Source of the DNA: Phytophthora sp. 'mugwort'
Lineage: Eukaryota; Oomycota; Peronosporomycetes; Peronosporales; Peronosporaceae
DNA length: 64,000 nucleotides
Assembly: GCA_033558025.1 (NCBI GenBank)
Contig: JAUCEF010000010.1
Location: 2,071,001 to 2,135,000, forward strand
Direction of reading: 5' to 3'
Shown here: positions 19,701-31,046 of the stretch, piece after piece
Layout of the letters: each line of letters opens with the position of its first letter
Numbering within the stretch: the first letter of the stretch is position 1
Program-made: the position numbers and the translations under genes
The notes under the pieces: model-generated
Seen by the model: the letters and a program-made list of their open reading frames with translations, nothing else
The model's database searches: none
What the model was told of the DNA's origin: nothing

Positions 19701-19800
19701 TGTTGGGATGCTGGGAGGAGGCGCTTGTGAGGAAGACAATAAAAGGAAAAGTGAGCCAGATTGAAGGGAATAAAATGCAAGAGCACTCGCTAGCCTCCTA
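19701..19800 (-). repeat. Copia-1 LTR-like repeat, right copy
   Basis: Matches 9616-9712. On the minus strand its end CCCAACA is followed by GGTTATGAGTC, a tRNA-Met-type primer-binding site, so this is the 5' LTR end of Copia-1. Confidence 0.65.
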
Positions 19801-21040
19801 TTACCTAGCTGTCCCTCGCGCCTTGTACCCAGTCGTGCCTGACCTTGAAGTTGCAGTCGGCAATTAGGACGCTAGACAAAGTGGACTTCAACGTCCACTA
19901 GTGAGCTGACCCCGCGTGCCGCAATCACACACCGTCTGACAAACACGAGGCCCAGAAGCAGCGTCGAGACCAGAAGTAGTGTGCCGCGTCCAGCATCCGC
20001 AAGTCCGACAGCGATAGCGGTACGAAGCTCAGCAACAACATCGAGCCCAGCGTTCTCGAATTCGACGCCGACAGCGGCATGAAGTCTAGGAGCCGCGTCA
20101 GGTCCGCCCAGGGCAGCAGCTCGGGCCCAGGATCTGTGTCTCGCTTGAAGTCCACTGCCGACAGCAGCACCAAGGCTGGCAGATGCACCCGGTTGAGCGA
20201 CGGACAAGCCGGCAAAACGCCCCGTCCAGCGCTGACGGGTCAAGCTACCCACATATCAAAGAGAAAAGCACGATGGCAGTGGGCAGACACCCACCTTGCT
20301 CGGAAGACACTACAAACAACTACGGATTCCGAAAGGGCGGGAAGAGGCTACAAATAAGCAAGTCCTGCGTCATCGTTTGAAGATACGCCCGGGATAGCTA
20401 TGCAATCCGCTGCTACGCGATAAAATCCCAGCGCGCAAAATTGGCGCCAGTCAGTGGCCGGACTGCACGTCAACCGCGCGCGCGTCGTTCACTAGTACTT
20501 GGGAAGCGGGCCTATCTGATCCATAAGCATCGTAAATCACTGCCAGGCGAAGAAAATGAAGACACACAAGCGGAAGTTTTCAAAAGGTGAAATCAAGCAA
20601 ATGGAGAGCTCGCTATTCGAACTTCACGCGATAATTATCTCGCCGACCGGTTCATCGAGCAGTCTTCAACTCTGCGATTTTAGGAACTGTTGTGTTTTGA
20701 GGGGTGACATATGTACTTCCTTCTCGGCAAATGCTAAGCAATCACATCCGGACACAGCATGCTCGTCGCTGTAAGACAATGGACAAAGAAGCTTTCAAGT
20801 TTATGTAGGAAACGACGAAGGGATGAATTAACCTGCTTTCAGACGTATGACAAAATATCTCTAAAGATCAATTACTAGGCTGTCAGCATTTGCTGTTTGG
20901 AGTTTTCACGTACGCGCTACTACCTGTTGGAGACGATCACCATGGAATAGCTATCGCAAAGTAGCTCGAGAAAGTATTGGAGCAAGCACAACAAGAGGGG
21001 TGGCGTATTGGAGCAATTGTGTCGCTGATAATGCGGGGCG
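19801..21040. other. Unassigned region between Copia-1 and hAT-1
   Basis: About 1.2 kb. The part 19870-20250 is GC-rich with an open minus-strand frame of 126 codons, but I see no family signature. It may include the outer part of the Copia-1 5' LTR. From 20560 the sequence is AT-rich without supported genes. Confidence 0.35.
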
Positions 21041-22340
21041 GTGTTGGAGAGCTTGTCGGATTTTGGCAATTTGGTGGCCTTCTGTTTTGGTTCAGGAGGT
21101 GGCAGCACAAGTGCAACTGCTGTCAATACTTTGAATGCCTCGTCTTTTAAATGGCTTTCACGGGGGCGCAAAAATAATGCAAAGTTGCGTCGGAAACAGT
21201 TGGGACTGCATACAATTTGCGGAATTCGATGCAAGGGTGCTTTGTATCGTTATTGCGCGTACAGTCCGCTCTGCAAACGTTCTACCGCCAGTGCAAAAAA
21301 GCAATGGAGACTTCCCGACGCAACGGCGTGCTTTTGGTGATTCGATGTTTTGGGATAAGCTCAAAGCTGGACCCGAGATTGCACCACTGTCAGTTGCATC
21401 GTATCGCCTAAGTGCGACCATAATTCAGTTAGCGATGTCGTCCTTTCCTTTCGCGATATACACATAGGATTCCAGCAACACCTCGTCCGCTACGAAAACC
21501 TGTCCGCTTGCATTTATGATCGTTGGGCGCAGTGCGAACAACCCTTGTTCATGCTGGGGTTTGTATTGCATCCTGGTTATTTGCGAAGGAATTGCCCTAT
21601 ACAGCCGTCTCAGGGGTTGGCAGGTCGTACAGGATTGCCGTTTACTACTATCGTAGGTTGTTCAATACAAAGGCCATCGGCGAGATTAGGCGCGACACGC
21701 TATCCTGGATGAAGTGGAAGATTTACGCGAACGAAACCTGGTGGATTTCTCGAAACCCCATGGGAACATTGGGAGTGCTTTGCGACAGAACGTCGCAAGA
21801 GCCAGCTTCTGAAGCTCGCAATGACGGTTCTTTCTATTGCATTAAATACGGCCACGTGCAAGTCGCCTTGTAGCGAGCTTGGAAACGTTCACACGCCAAA
21901 GCATAACCGCATAGTTGCAAGTAAGGCGCTTGATTTTCACATCCTCGCAAAGCATATTCGCCAACGCGCCAAAAGGATGCTGCTACATCTCAATATCCAA
22001 CAAAAACCTTTTGATATCTCCAAATGAAAGAGAGATAATTCTCAATGCATCAAGCGGCTCTACTTTATTCATCACCACAGCAGGTGGTGCGGTGAGTGCA
22101 GATGAGGATAGCGAAAATGAAGCCCCCGGGATGCTGTTGATGGTGCTCCAACCTCAGAGCAGTGGAGCAAATTTATTTGAGATATTGATTCTGGTACCGC
22201 GGCAATTGAACGCAATGCATTAAGCACTGCGTCGAGAACGTCAAGGGATTTGAGTGAAGATGGTTCGGATAACGATGCCGGCAACAAGTTTGAAGAATTG
22301 CTGAGGTGGTCAAAATACACGTTCCCCGAACACAATGATC
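21041..22340 (+). pseudogene. hAT transposase relic (hAT-1)
   Basis: Frames change several times but protein sequence is recognisable: FWDKLKAGPEIAPLSVASYRL (21340-21410), then RWAQCEQPLFMLGFVLHP (21517-21570), an in-frame TGA near 21707, then WECFATERRKSQLLKLAMTV and LSIALNTATC ... SELGNVHTPKHNR (21780-21910). The last part is the hAT C-terminal dimerisation region. The acidic tail runs to about 22340. It is dead. Confidence 0.65.
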
Positions 22341-23197
22341 GAAACTTTCCACAAAAAGCCCAGGCGCTTCAGTGATTTCGTGGTAAGAAAGCAACACTAG
22401 CAGACCTGTCTGGGTGAAGGACGGATAATCAATAATGAGCTGTAGCGAAGGAGTTTCATGCATTTTAGTTTAATGCACGAGTATTGGTGCCGCCGCCATT
22501 GGCCATAAAGTGCGTCACACCGCTTGAGTGCACAGATAAGGAGGCTGCGTCGGATGACCTCACCGCAGCCCGCCAGGTCGTGGCCGCGACCAGGGTGCAG
22601 TAGCAGGCCAGCATATTGTCGTAGCCACTGGGAAGCTTAGAGGCTTGGTTCTCGTACAGCGAATACGCCATGTTCTCGGAAGTTATCGATATGTTGGCGG
22701 CACGATCTGCGTACACGTCACCGTCCAAGACGCTCCTGTTCTATCCGTGGGCTTCCACCGGCTAGACCTTCGACCCCACCGCAGCACTGACAGGTAAAAC
22801 TCGTTTGATAAGGGATCGCCACCAGACCATCGAACACGCTCAGCGACAGCATTACGGTCTACAGCGTTCCGTGCATGGCGACAGAACCACCTCTTCCGCC
22901 TTCAGACAGCTCCCGTCGCTCAAATTGCAGTTGCCACCTGTAATCCTTACATCTGCGTACTTGAAACCGTTTGTCGCGATAGTTCGCTCGCCGTACGTCA
23001 AGCATCGAACACTGTTGCCACAGAAGGGAAGGTTCCGCCGACCATATCCAGCACCTCGTTGTTTACACCGTACTGGTTGCCCTCCTGGAATATCGCGTAG
23101 GCGTCCGACGTTCCACAACAATCTGGAACGCGTCAAAAGCTGGCCGCACCGGACACGGGAAGGCCTCGGAGAATACAGTAAAAACGGAACTGGAGAC
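22341..23197. other. Unassigned region
   Basis: Minus-strand open frames at 22465-22728 and 22852-23136 have mixed composition with several Cys, but neither shows a motif I recognise, and no start, intron or promoter signal ties them together. A decayed gene is possible. Confidence 0.3.
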
Positions 23198-23530
23198 TCA
23201 CAGCGAGCAGTAATACTGATTGTAATACGTATGCAGCTCCATAATAAATGATTGGGTCAATATGAATGTAATGTAGTCGGCATATGCCTGTGCATCGGAC
23301 CTACTCATCAGACTCAATGAGCGACGATACGTCCACATCTCGCGGTTCACACGCAGTACAGTAACCAGCTCGAAGTTCGCCGGCAGCATGCAGCTGCGCT
23401 GCGACGTCATGATTAATTTGCACGTGGAGAATAGGCGCTCCACCGTGTTCGACGTCGGCGGTACCAGCTTGGCTACGGCGTTGTAGCGGGCGCCAGCACG
23501 CGCCGCGATGCGTTGTTCGAAAACATTCAT
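23198..23530 (-). pseudogene. hAT transposase C-terminal fragment (hAT-2)
   Basis: The ORF contains PPTSNTVERLFSTCKLIMTS and MLPANFELVTVLRVNREMW, the hAT C-terminal dimerisation motif. The N-terminal two thirds of the transposase are absent because pogo-like sequence on the other strand begins at the fragment's start. Confidence 0.7.
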
Positions 23531-24420
23531 GAAACTGACTTCGTTATCGACTTCGATAATGGAAAGACGCTTGGGTTTTCGGGGGAAGAGCAGATCAAAT
23601 ACGCAGATGTTGTATCTGGAGGGGACGACGGTCGTGCGCTATCTGTTGGGTCAAGCGGCTACATCCACCCACAATGATCTTCACAAATGCGCAGGGAAAC
23701 TATCCTATTCGTAATGTAGCGGATAATGTCCCTGGCGCCTGCTATCGAACTGGACCAAAGAGGTGGATGGATCGGCGGGTATTTCGTGACTATCTCGGAG
23801 AAAGACGAGCGATGTCAGCTGACTCTCATGGACGCAAGAAATCCGTGTTCTTCGACAACTGCTCTGGACATTTGGTTGAGTCTTTTGGCACCACCGAGCT
23901 CGAGCAACTGAATGCCAGACTGCGATACCCCCCCCCCCCAGCCAATGCCACTCATTTGTGTTAGCCTACTGATTCCTTTGTGATTGCAAAGATTAAGGAC
24001 GTGTGGTCGCGTTTGTGGAAGGAAAAGATCGAGCTGGTCTAGCATCGTGAATGGCAAACCAGCCACGCAAAGACGGCAACTGGTCAGGAAAACTCAAAAA
24101 CCCTGGAAAGAAGTTATCCTTAAGTTAGCAACAGCTGCGGTAAAGGAGGTCAACCAAAAGCGTGACAAAAATGGCATCAACTACGCACGCAAAACCATGA
24201 TGCGATTTTGTGTGGCTTATCACTAGAAGTTGACGAGTCTTCGTCATGAGCAGCTTTTTCCGCGCTTGCAAAAGATCGTGAAGAAGTACCCTTCAGAGTT
24301 TGAGGGCAACGATCAATAACCAGATTCAGCTGCGGCAATATATTCAGATGATGCAGTTGCGTTGCCAACAATCATTACCGAAGCACTCGTTTGGGCCTCC
24401 ATCACTTCGGATGAAATAGA
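23531..24420 (+). pseudogene. pogo/Tigger-like DDE_1 transposase relic
   Basis: The best part (23674-23965) reads MIFTNAQGNYPI, VPGACYRTGPKRWMDRRVF, then VFFDNCSGH with the second catalytic Asp. It continues as DSFVIAKIKDVWSRLW after an added C in a poly-C run at 23931-23940 and two stop codons. The rest to about 24420 is degraded. The family belongs to the CENP-B/Jerky-type DDE_1 endonucleases. Confidence 0.7.
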
Positions 24421-25423
24421 CTATTTTTGAAGTTCATAGTTAGCCGGAGCGCTCGAGACCGACTAATTCATGTAGATGCATCATTGATATCTCTACATAA
24501 ATTAATCTGAGTCAGAAAAATATCTGTGACTACTGTACCTATTTAGCACTGTGAGCAACTTCTATTACCGTACTCTATGAGGACGCAACCAGCCCCTAAT
24601 GTACAAACCGCAATATTACGAGTAGCGACAGCCAGAACCGTATGAGGTATAATGTACAAGCCACGAGTAGTCACAGCCCATGACGGTTAATTATCTTTTC
24701 GCACCACGACGCACCTACTGTATGAGTGCTTCCGCGTCAGCGTCGTTATTCATTAATTTTGGAGGTTTCCTAGCTTTACAATCGCACTAGCAGCGATACA
24801 AACACACGCAACTACCCGCATCCCTACAGTGCTACAGCACACTGGAGAGGGATCCTCCGGCAGCACCACGCCATCCATCGTGTGTTTATGTTGGCGTGAT
24901 CCAATTGACGGTATAAAGTACTGCTACCGTCAATTGCAACAGGACTAGTCGAGCATGCTGAAGAGCTGTTAACGAAGACAACGAAACTTTCCAAGTTTCA
25001 AAGACGCACTCAAATCTAATTTTTGTTGAGCTTCAGAAACTATCCACGAACGTTTTGGTCTGAGCCATACGGAAACCTGTAATTAGCATGTGACGACAAT
25101 CAGAATACTTTATAATCAGGGGGAGCACAGCTACAACAAGAGCACAAAACAGTCAGCAATCTCAATCTCGTTATTACTCTGCCCCTCAGCATGTTGCCCA
25201 CAGTAGAAGACATACAAATTAAATTTTGATTTGAGGCACGAACGCACTTGTTGATTCTTGAGCTTTTCTCTTGGCTACGATAAGCTGTCTTGTGTGTCGA
25301 ATGTCGATGAATAAAATACCAAGCAGGTCGGGTGCGGCGGCTGTAACACTTGTCAGCAAAGTTCTCTCCGCCTTTGTGCTCGTCTCTCCCCAAACTTGCA
25401 AATTTCTGTCATATTTTGCTAGC
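24421..25423. other. AT-rich intergenic region
   Basis: About 1 kb without a supported gene. A short degenerate duplication (AATGTACAA...CGAGTAG near 24597 and 24650) is the only structure noted. Confidence 0.4.
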
Positions 25424-25852
25424 CTACAGTGCGGCGCCAAACGCAGCCACCGCCACTAGGACTGCAAATGCTGCCGAATGCGTAACCGTCATGGCGCTAG
25501 ATACCGTCGAGCCCGCTGCTGATGCGCTCTGCGTTGACTCCGCGGACGCAGAAGTCGTCGAGCTGGAGGTGGAGCTGGAGCTGCCACTGAGGCTGACGTC
25601 CAGGATTTCCTGCAGCAGCGACGTGAGCTCCTCCTCGCTCATCTGGCTGGCGCTCGAGATGTCGAACATGTTGGCCAACGCTGGGTCATCCGCCACCGCG
25701 GCCTGTACCTCGGCCAGCAGCTGCACCACGGTCTCACTGCCGCTGCCGCTGGAGGTGGCGGTGCTGTTTGCCGCCGTGTCGTCAGCCGAGACGAGCGCTG
25801 TCGTCATCACGCAGAGCGTCGCCAAGAACACGCCTAGTGTCCGGAGCCCCAT
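25424..25852 (-). CDS. Secreted Ser/Thr-rich, probably GPI-anchored protein
   Basis: The protein has 142 residues. Residues 1-24 form a clear signal peptide (MGLRTLGVFLATLCVMTTALVSA is 23 residues if split as MGLRTLGVFLATLCVM plus TTALVSA) with a likely cut after VSA. Residues 40-90 are a short helical region (VVQLLAEVQAAVADDPALAN, EEELTSLLQEILDVS). About 90-120 is Ser/Thr/Ala-rich and probably O-glycosylated. The C-terminus ends in a hydrophobic run (AFAVLVAVAAFGAAL) as in GPI-anchored proteins. There are no Cys in the mature part and no RxLR or LxLFLAK motif, so it is not a typical host-translocated effector. A cell-wall or surface protein is most likely. No introns. Confidence 0.7.
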   Translation of the reverse strand: MGLRTLGVFLATLCVMTTALVSADDTAANSTATSSGSGSETVVQLLAEVQAAVADDPALANMFDISSASQMSEEELTSLLQEILDVSLSGSSSSTSSSTTSASAESTQSASAAGSTVSSAMTVTHSAAFAVLVAVAAFGAAL

Positions 25853-28800
25853 GTCCGTTGGTGATGTATATATGTGAGTGTACTGTGGCTTCTTCTACCC
25901 TCCGAGCTTTGTGTGTGGGGGGTCAAAGGATCTGCACCTCTCGCCGCCTTCGGTTCCGCGTGCTCAGGCGTTCTTTTGCGACTGTCTACCCGGGGCGTCT
26001 ATCGAACGGGCGCTAGGCGTTGGGAGAGACCGAAATCACTTGGAAATTGTATGCAGCTGTGCAGAAGCGCGGCCATTCAACCCTCTTTTTAGCCAGCGCC
26101 CTGGATTCTTCAGCCAATAATATCGCGGAGACTTTCTACAGTGGGACCTATGCCAGCTGCACGTAATCCTCCCAGTAAGCATACCCGGCTTAGTCGGCGG
26201 CGAGTGAGGTGAGAAAAGGATCGAGCAATGCAAAAATCTGCGGCGTTGCTCCGTTTTAGTGGATCTGCGAGGTCGTTCAACTCGAAAACGCTAATACCAG
26301 TTCACGTTTCTGCTTGACAATTATCAAACAGATAGCATACCTAAGATCGTCTACTCAGTGATAACAATGATTTGTAACCTTGCAGTAAGCATATCTGAAG
26401 GTCCAATACTCAGTCTACGCATCCAAAACACATGCTTGCTGAGAGGTGCTTGTGTACTACTCTCTTGAGGTTTGTCTCGATGGTATTTTTCTAGATCGTA
26501 AACGCCGTTGGACTCTACAGTTGAGCACGCGGCGGGCAGCACTCAGGGGCGACAATAAGAGGCTATGCTGGCGCATGCTGCTCGCAATGTCTGCAAAAAG
26601 AAGTGGTGGTGTAGTATGATAAAAAAAAAATACGCAGTGACCAGCGGCCCGTGCGTGAAGGCCTGCTACATGTCGATGCATGCTGCTGGCCTAGGGACCC
26701 AAAGCACCCACTTCGCTCCAGCTATGCTTGTGTTATGGTCAGTGGTGTCGATATTTCAGATGCAATGGCGCCGACAGACGGCGTTACTATAACAGAGCCG
26801 TAAGCCCCGTTGAGGTGGGGTTAGCAAGCACTGTGGCGAGCGCTGCAGAGCGGTATGGTATGGTCAAGTCATTATGACAGAGGGTGATTTCAGTCAGCAT
26901 TTGGCCTATGTGACCGCGTCTATCGTGCTGTCTATCGCTGGCAAAATTTTGATATTCCGGAGAACACCGCCTTGTTGTCGTGCACCGAGTATCCAGTGGG
27001 CTTCATCGCGCGGTCCACAGCCCGGTGATCTTTGCTGAGTCAGAGCATCGTTCATCGCCGTGTTCTGCTACGATCCCGAGACCCAGGAAATCTAGGTCGG
27101 CGAAAACCACGCTGCTGCCACTCGGCTTACCTAAAATCCAGAATCGTCGACGTCTTCGTAGACCGACGCAGGCCACAGTAACGTATAATGGTTTCGTCGT
27201 GCATATCTTTTGTTGACCATAGAATTAAAAATAGATAACTCTGTGGGGGGTTGTCCACACGAGTACCTTGTGGCACCAAGTTGGCTAGGGTGTTGGGCTT
27301 CTGACACCGCTGTTGCTGAGGCATAGTATTGCTTTATTGTGAGTGAGAACATGGTAGACATGGAGATTGATTCCACGGACAAATGGAACAGGTTATTTAT
27401 TACGTATGATAAAATTTGTATGACAAATCCGGAAGGTCCGCTCAGTATTTGCGTACGCAAAGCTCAGAAACATGCTCATTCCTGATCCGTTCCGTATACT
27501 CGTACGATCCATTTGGGCGGTAACCTTCGAACACTGGTCGTTTCTCTGGTTGAACAGGAAAAATGATATAAAGCAAAGTTTCCAATAACGAAGTGTAGAG
27601 CTCTCGCGCAGTCAAGTTTTGACAGACTAATATGTAAAGATCTCGCACTTGAGGGCGCAGGTGGTGGTAAAGTTATCCACTGCCACCACCACACAACAAG
27701 ACGTATTCCTCACTGGGGAGCCAAAACGAGTTCGCGTGCGTGACACTAGTGGCAGCGCAAAGTTATGGCAAAATAGTGCTATTAGTCGTCCCCTGTCAGG
27801 CGCTCAGCAATCTATGGACTGGTTCAGCGCCAAGAGCGTGCAAAGCGCAAGCTGCTCAGCGTTGGGTCTGGCGTTGCTTCGAGCCGTTTTCGACGATCTC
27901 TTTATCCCACGCGAGCGCGACCACGTAACGTTCCCTCAAGGCTTCATGGCTGACCACACACCTCCACATTGAGCTTCCGCATTGACCAGATCAAGGACCC
28001 GCAAATGCTATAATTGTCCCAAAACCGTTTCGCCGTTTTCCCTGCGTTGCTATCGTCTGAACCTGCGCCGACTAATGACCCTATCTCGGCAAGTTGCCGC
28101 TGCCAGCAATGCTGGCCCAGCATGGCCCAGCGCCAATGAGTCCAGAGACTTCGCAGCATCGCAGCACACCTCCGTCCCAGCTCGCTGAATGTATGGACAG
28201 CAGGATCGCCAGCGCCTCGCAACGAGCAACGCCAACGGCACCAGCAGCAGCGGTGACCCTCCGCCATTCGAGGGATACAGCTCCTGGTCAACCTGAGTCG
28301 AGCAAGATTTCGTCCGCTCGCCGCCGTTCCGCCATGAGTTCTACATCAGCATACAATTCTCTTGTGTGCACACGTCGCAACGGAGGAAATTTCAAAGCAG
28401 CACGATCCCACGAAGAGGCACGGCCCACTTCAAGTCGAGGGTATAATGAACCCAAGTTTATTTTTGGCGATCATCACTCCTGCAGCCGTACCGTAAAATA
28501 GGTCAGCCCGAAAAGACAGAAAGAAGAAAACGGAAAGCCAAGGCAACGAACGAACTCGACCGCACTGACCCCGCTTCAGTGCGGGATTTGCTATTCTAAG
28601 CCTAGCCACCGCGTGGTCGAGTGCGCACTCGTCCGGCTTCAAAGGGAAACCTTCCCGACCTTCATTCCTGCATTCCGCATTCGTACGCGCAGCAAGAAAC
28701 GACCTCCGCACTGCGCGAGGTGACATCCAAGTGCGCTCAAGCAGGAAACGGCCCGAGAAACTCCTCACCTTGCCGGCCAAGGGGACACGAGGCCTGGGAT

Positions 28801-28905
28801 CTGCTGTCTCGGCATTCTACGAATCGAGCGAGAGCTGCGTAGACTTGACCCGACACCCGACGCACTGGGTTGTACCTAAATAACCAAGTTACAGAGCAGA
28901 TAAAT
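25853..28905. other. 3-kb region without supported genes
   Basis: I see only short open frames without family signatures. Minus-strand sequence near 27130-27460 resembles repeat debris, and a plus-strand frame at 28094-28501 is Ser/Ala/Thr-rich and probably chance. The right end must contain the promoter of the Kelch gene, but no good Inr element is visible. Confidence 0.4.
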
Positions 28906-30631
28906 ATGGCGGTGACCCCCGTGACCATGGCGTCTGCCACCAAGAAGGAAGACCGAGCTAAGGCGATAACTAGCGGCTCCACCGCCGGTAGTCGCCTCGA
29001 GGTGCGCTCCTGGGAGAAACTGCACCCGCATGGAGACGTCTATAGCCCGCGCACGGGCCACACAGTTACCAGCAAAGGTAAGCGATCGATGGCAGGAGAA
29101 ATGTGAGGTGACATGTAGTTAACTTAGGGTATGTATTTGTTTGTAGACGGTAGAGTGTATGTCTTTGGAGGCACAGACCGCAGACGACGACAACATGATC
29201 TATACCAGTTGGATCTCGAGTCGAGCACGTGGTCTCAGGTGCAGACGCGCGGTACGCTTCCACCGAGACGCTCCGGAGCGTTAGGCGTTGTCCACGATAG
29301 CGACATGTTTATCTTCGGAGGATATGACGGTCGTGACGGCAACTACTTTAACGACCTTTACTACTTCAACTTTGACGAGCAGCGGTGGAATCAGATGCCC
29401 AGCATCGTAGAGGATCGGCCTGAAGCCCGCACCGATCACATTATGGTACTGCACTCGTCCAGTATATATATCTTCGGCGGCTACAACGGTTCGAGTCGCT
29501 TCAACGACCTTTGCGGATACGACATTCAGGCGCAGTGCTGGAGCCGATTGCAGGCCACGGGCGCCGTCCCGTCTAGGCGCTTTGGTCACAGCGGCGTCGT
29601 GCACGCCGAGACCAACCGACTGATCGTTTTTGGTGGCTGGGATGGACGTGACACACTTAACGACTTGTTCGAGTACAACTTCATCACAAACGAATGGAGG
29701 AGGTTGGAGACGAGCGGCAACAGTCCGCCGCACAGATATCGCCACACGGCCGTGATTTTTGGCGATAACATGTTCGTTTTTGGGGGAGTAGACAAGACTC
29801 ACAGTCGTTTTAACGATCTGCAGCGTCTCGATTTGGTGACCAACACATGGAGCGAAGTTTGTACAACTGGAAGCATTCCGAGCAGCCGCACATTCCACCG
29901 AGCTGTGGTGGTGGACAGCAAGATGTACTTGCTGGGAGGATATGACGGAACCGACAGACTGCAGGATCTCTACTCGATTGACATTGGAGCTCAGACACCG
30001 CCATCGCTGCTGGAAATTTGTGCTGATTACGTTCGAACGAATCTGGACACGGTACTGGAGACGACAACCTTCAAGGGCGTCCCGCAAGATATCATCGACC
30101 ATGTAGTTTTCAAGCGTGATCTGGAAGGACGACTTCGAGGGAAGTGCAAGCTCTGCCGACTAGGCAGATGTTGCGTTTACCGAATGCAAAAGATTGAATC
30201 GTGCCCACAGGATAAACAGGATCCGACGCGAGCAAACCTCTACGGCTGCGTTTGCGGACACTCTACATTCCACCACGAGGTGGTAGAGGAATCAAGTACG
30301 TTGATGGCAGGCTTCATTTGTGCGCGCAGTTGGTCCGAAAGACTCATCTTTTTGTGTGTTTATTCTCCTCAGAACTCTACGGAAAGAAGCCGATCGGATC
30401 AACCTCAACAAAAGGTGCATTTTCATGCGACTTATCTGCAGTCCGATGTCAAAGTGATGGTGCTAACTTGCTATGACTTCTTCCATTACAGTTCTAATGC
30501 TCTGTGGATCCATTTACAAGCGCCTATTCGACTCGACGTCGTCCACATCGTCAACTACATCACTTCTTTCTTCTCCGCGCAGTCGCTACTCTGACGATAG
30601 CACGAATAGCGAGAAAGAATGCTTAGCATAG
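28906..30631 (+). CDS. Kelch-repeat protein with C-terminal Cys-rich region, four exons
   Basis: Exons 28906-29077, 29147-30295, 30373-30414 and 30492-30631 give 500 residues; introns are 69, 77 and 77 bp with GT-AG borders, and the frame is kept at every junction. Start: ATG in AAATATGGCGG. Six Kelch blades follow residue 45, each with a GG pair and spaced Tyr/Trp (VYVFGGTDR, MFIFGGYDG, IYIFGGYNG, LIVFGGWDG, MFVFGGVDK, MYLLGGYDG), so a beta-propeller for protein binding is near certain. Next comes a helical segment (LLEICADYVRTNLDTV) like the end of a BTB/BACK adaptor, then a Cys/His cluster (CKLCRLGRCC ... GCVCGHSTFHH) that probably binds zinc. The tail is Ser/Thr-rich. The last two exons are inferred from splice signals alone; reading on instead would add a hydrophobic tail. 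The role may be substrate recognition or scaffolding. Confidence 0.8.
29078..29146 (+). other. Intron 1 of the Kelch gene
   Basis: Donor GTAAGC, acceptor TTTGTAG, 69 bp. Splicing joins TGHTVTSK directly to DGRVYVFGG, which restores a normal first Kelch blade. Confidence 0.85.
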
Positions 30632-30940
30632 ACATTAACGCAACAGCAGCCGGCTCACTCTGCGCAACGGGACGCAGAAGGGGGTAGCTTGATCAGGTAG
30701 ATCGCGCCCTCGAGCCAATAACTATTATCCAAGTGATGCATTAGTAAGTTATTCCATTCGGGTAACCACCCTTAACATCATATTACTCAAGACTATCAAA
30801 GCACTGCGACTAAGACTTATCAAGCTGTCTACGGGCAGACTCTACCCTCGAGTTGATAGGTGGTGCTGGATGTAGTTGCGCATATCGTAGTGATTGACAG
30901 CCTGACGAGAATGGGACCGGACCAAGTCAGCAGGTACACT
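30632..30940. other. Convergent intergenic spacer with a duplicated gene end
   Basis: 309 bp between the stop codons of the Kelch and TFIIH genes. The part 30840-30936 is a second, diverged copy of the last 33 codons of the TFIIH subunit gene (30943-31046), described separately. Confidence 0.7.
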
Positions 30941-31046
30941 TTACCCTCGAGTTGAGAGCTGGTTTTGAATGTAGTGGCGCACATCCTCGATGCCTGCGCT
31001 AGCAATTGACAGCCTGAAGTGAATGGGATCAGACCAAGTCAGCACC
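30840..31046 (-). repeat. Tandem duplication of the TFIIH p52 gene end
   Basis: The block 30943-31046 (codons for VLTWSDPIHFRLSIA ... QNQLSTRG) and the block 30838-30936 are direct repeats. The downstream copy still spells LLTWSGPILVRLSI and ends HLSTRG followed by its own TAG, with one short deletion in the middle. Confidence 0.75.

Larger units (their letters stand above)
9616..19800 (-). mobile_element. Old Copia retrotransposon (Copia-1), minus strand, interrupted
   Basis: The order on the minus strand, from right to left, is LTR-like repeat, gag with zinc knuckle, protease, GAG-pre-integrase, integrase, reverse transcriptase, LTR-like repeat: the Ty1/Copia order. The primer-binding-type sequence GGTTATGAGT starts directly next to the right-hand repeat. 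The element is broken twice: a Gypsy element occupies 13471-18543, and a mariner element sits between the reverse transcriptase and the left LTR-like repeat, where RNase H is missing. Frameshifts and stops show it is dead. The outer ends are uncertain. Confidence 0.75.

Noticed and set aside
22852..23136. Cys-containing minus-strand ORF as a secreted protein gene
   Set aside because: It lacks a signal peptide and a recognisable domain, and its neighbouring frames are broken.
25424..25852. RxLR or Crinkler effector
   Set aside because: The secreted protein has a signal peptide, but no RxLR, dEER or LxLFLAK motif follows it. No such motif was seen behind a signal peptide anywhere else in the window.
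29281..30102. Minus-strand ORF of 273 codons
   Set aside because: It is antisense to the Kelch blades and shows no motif; the Kelch gene explains the region.
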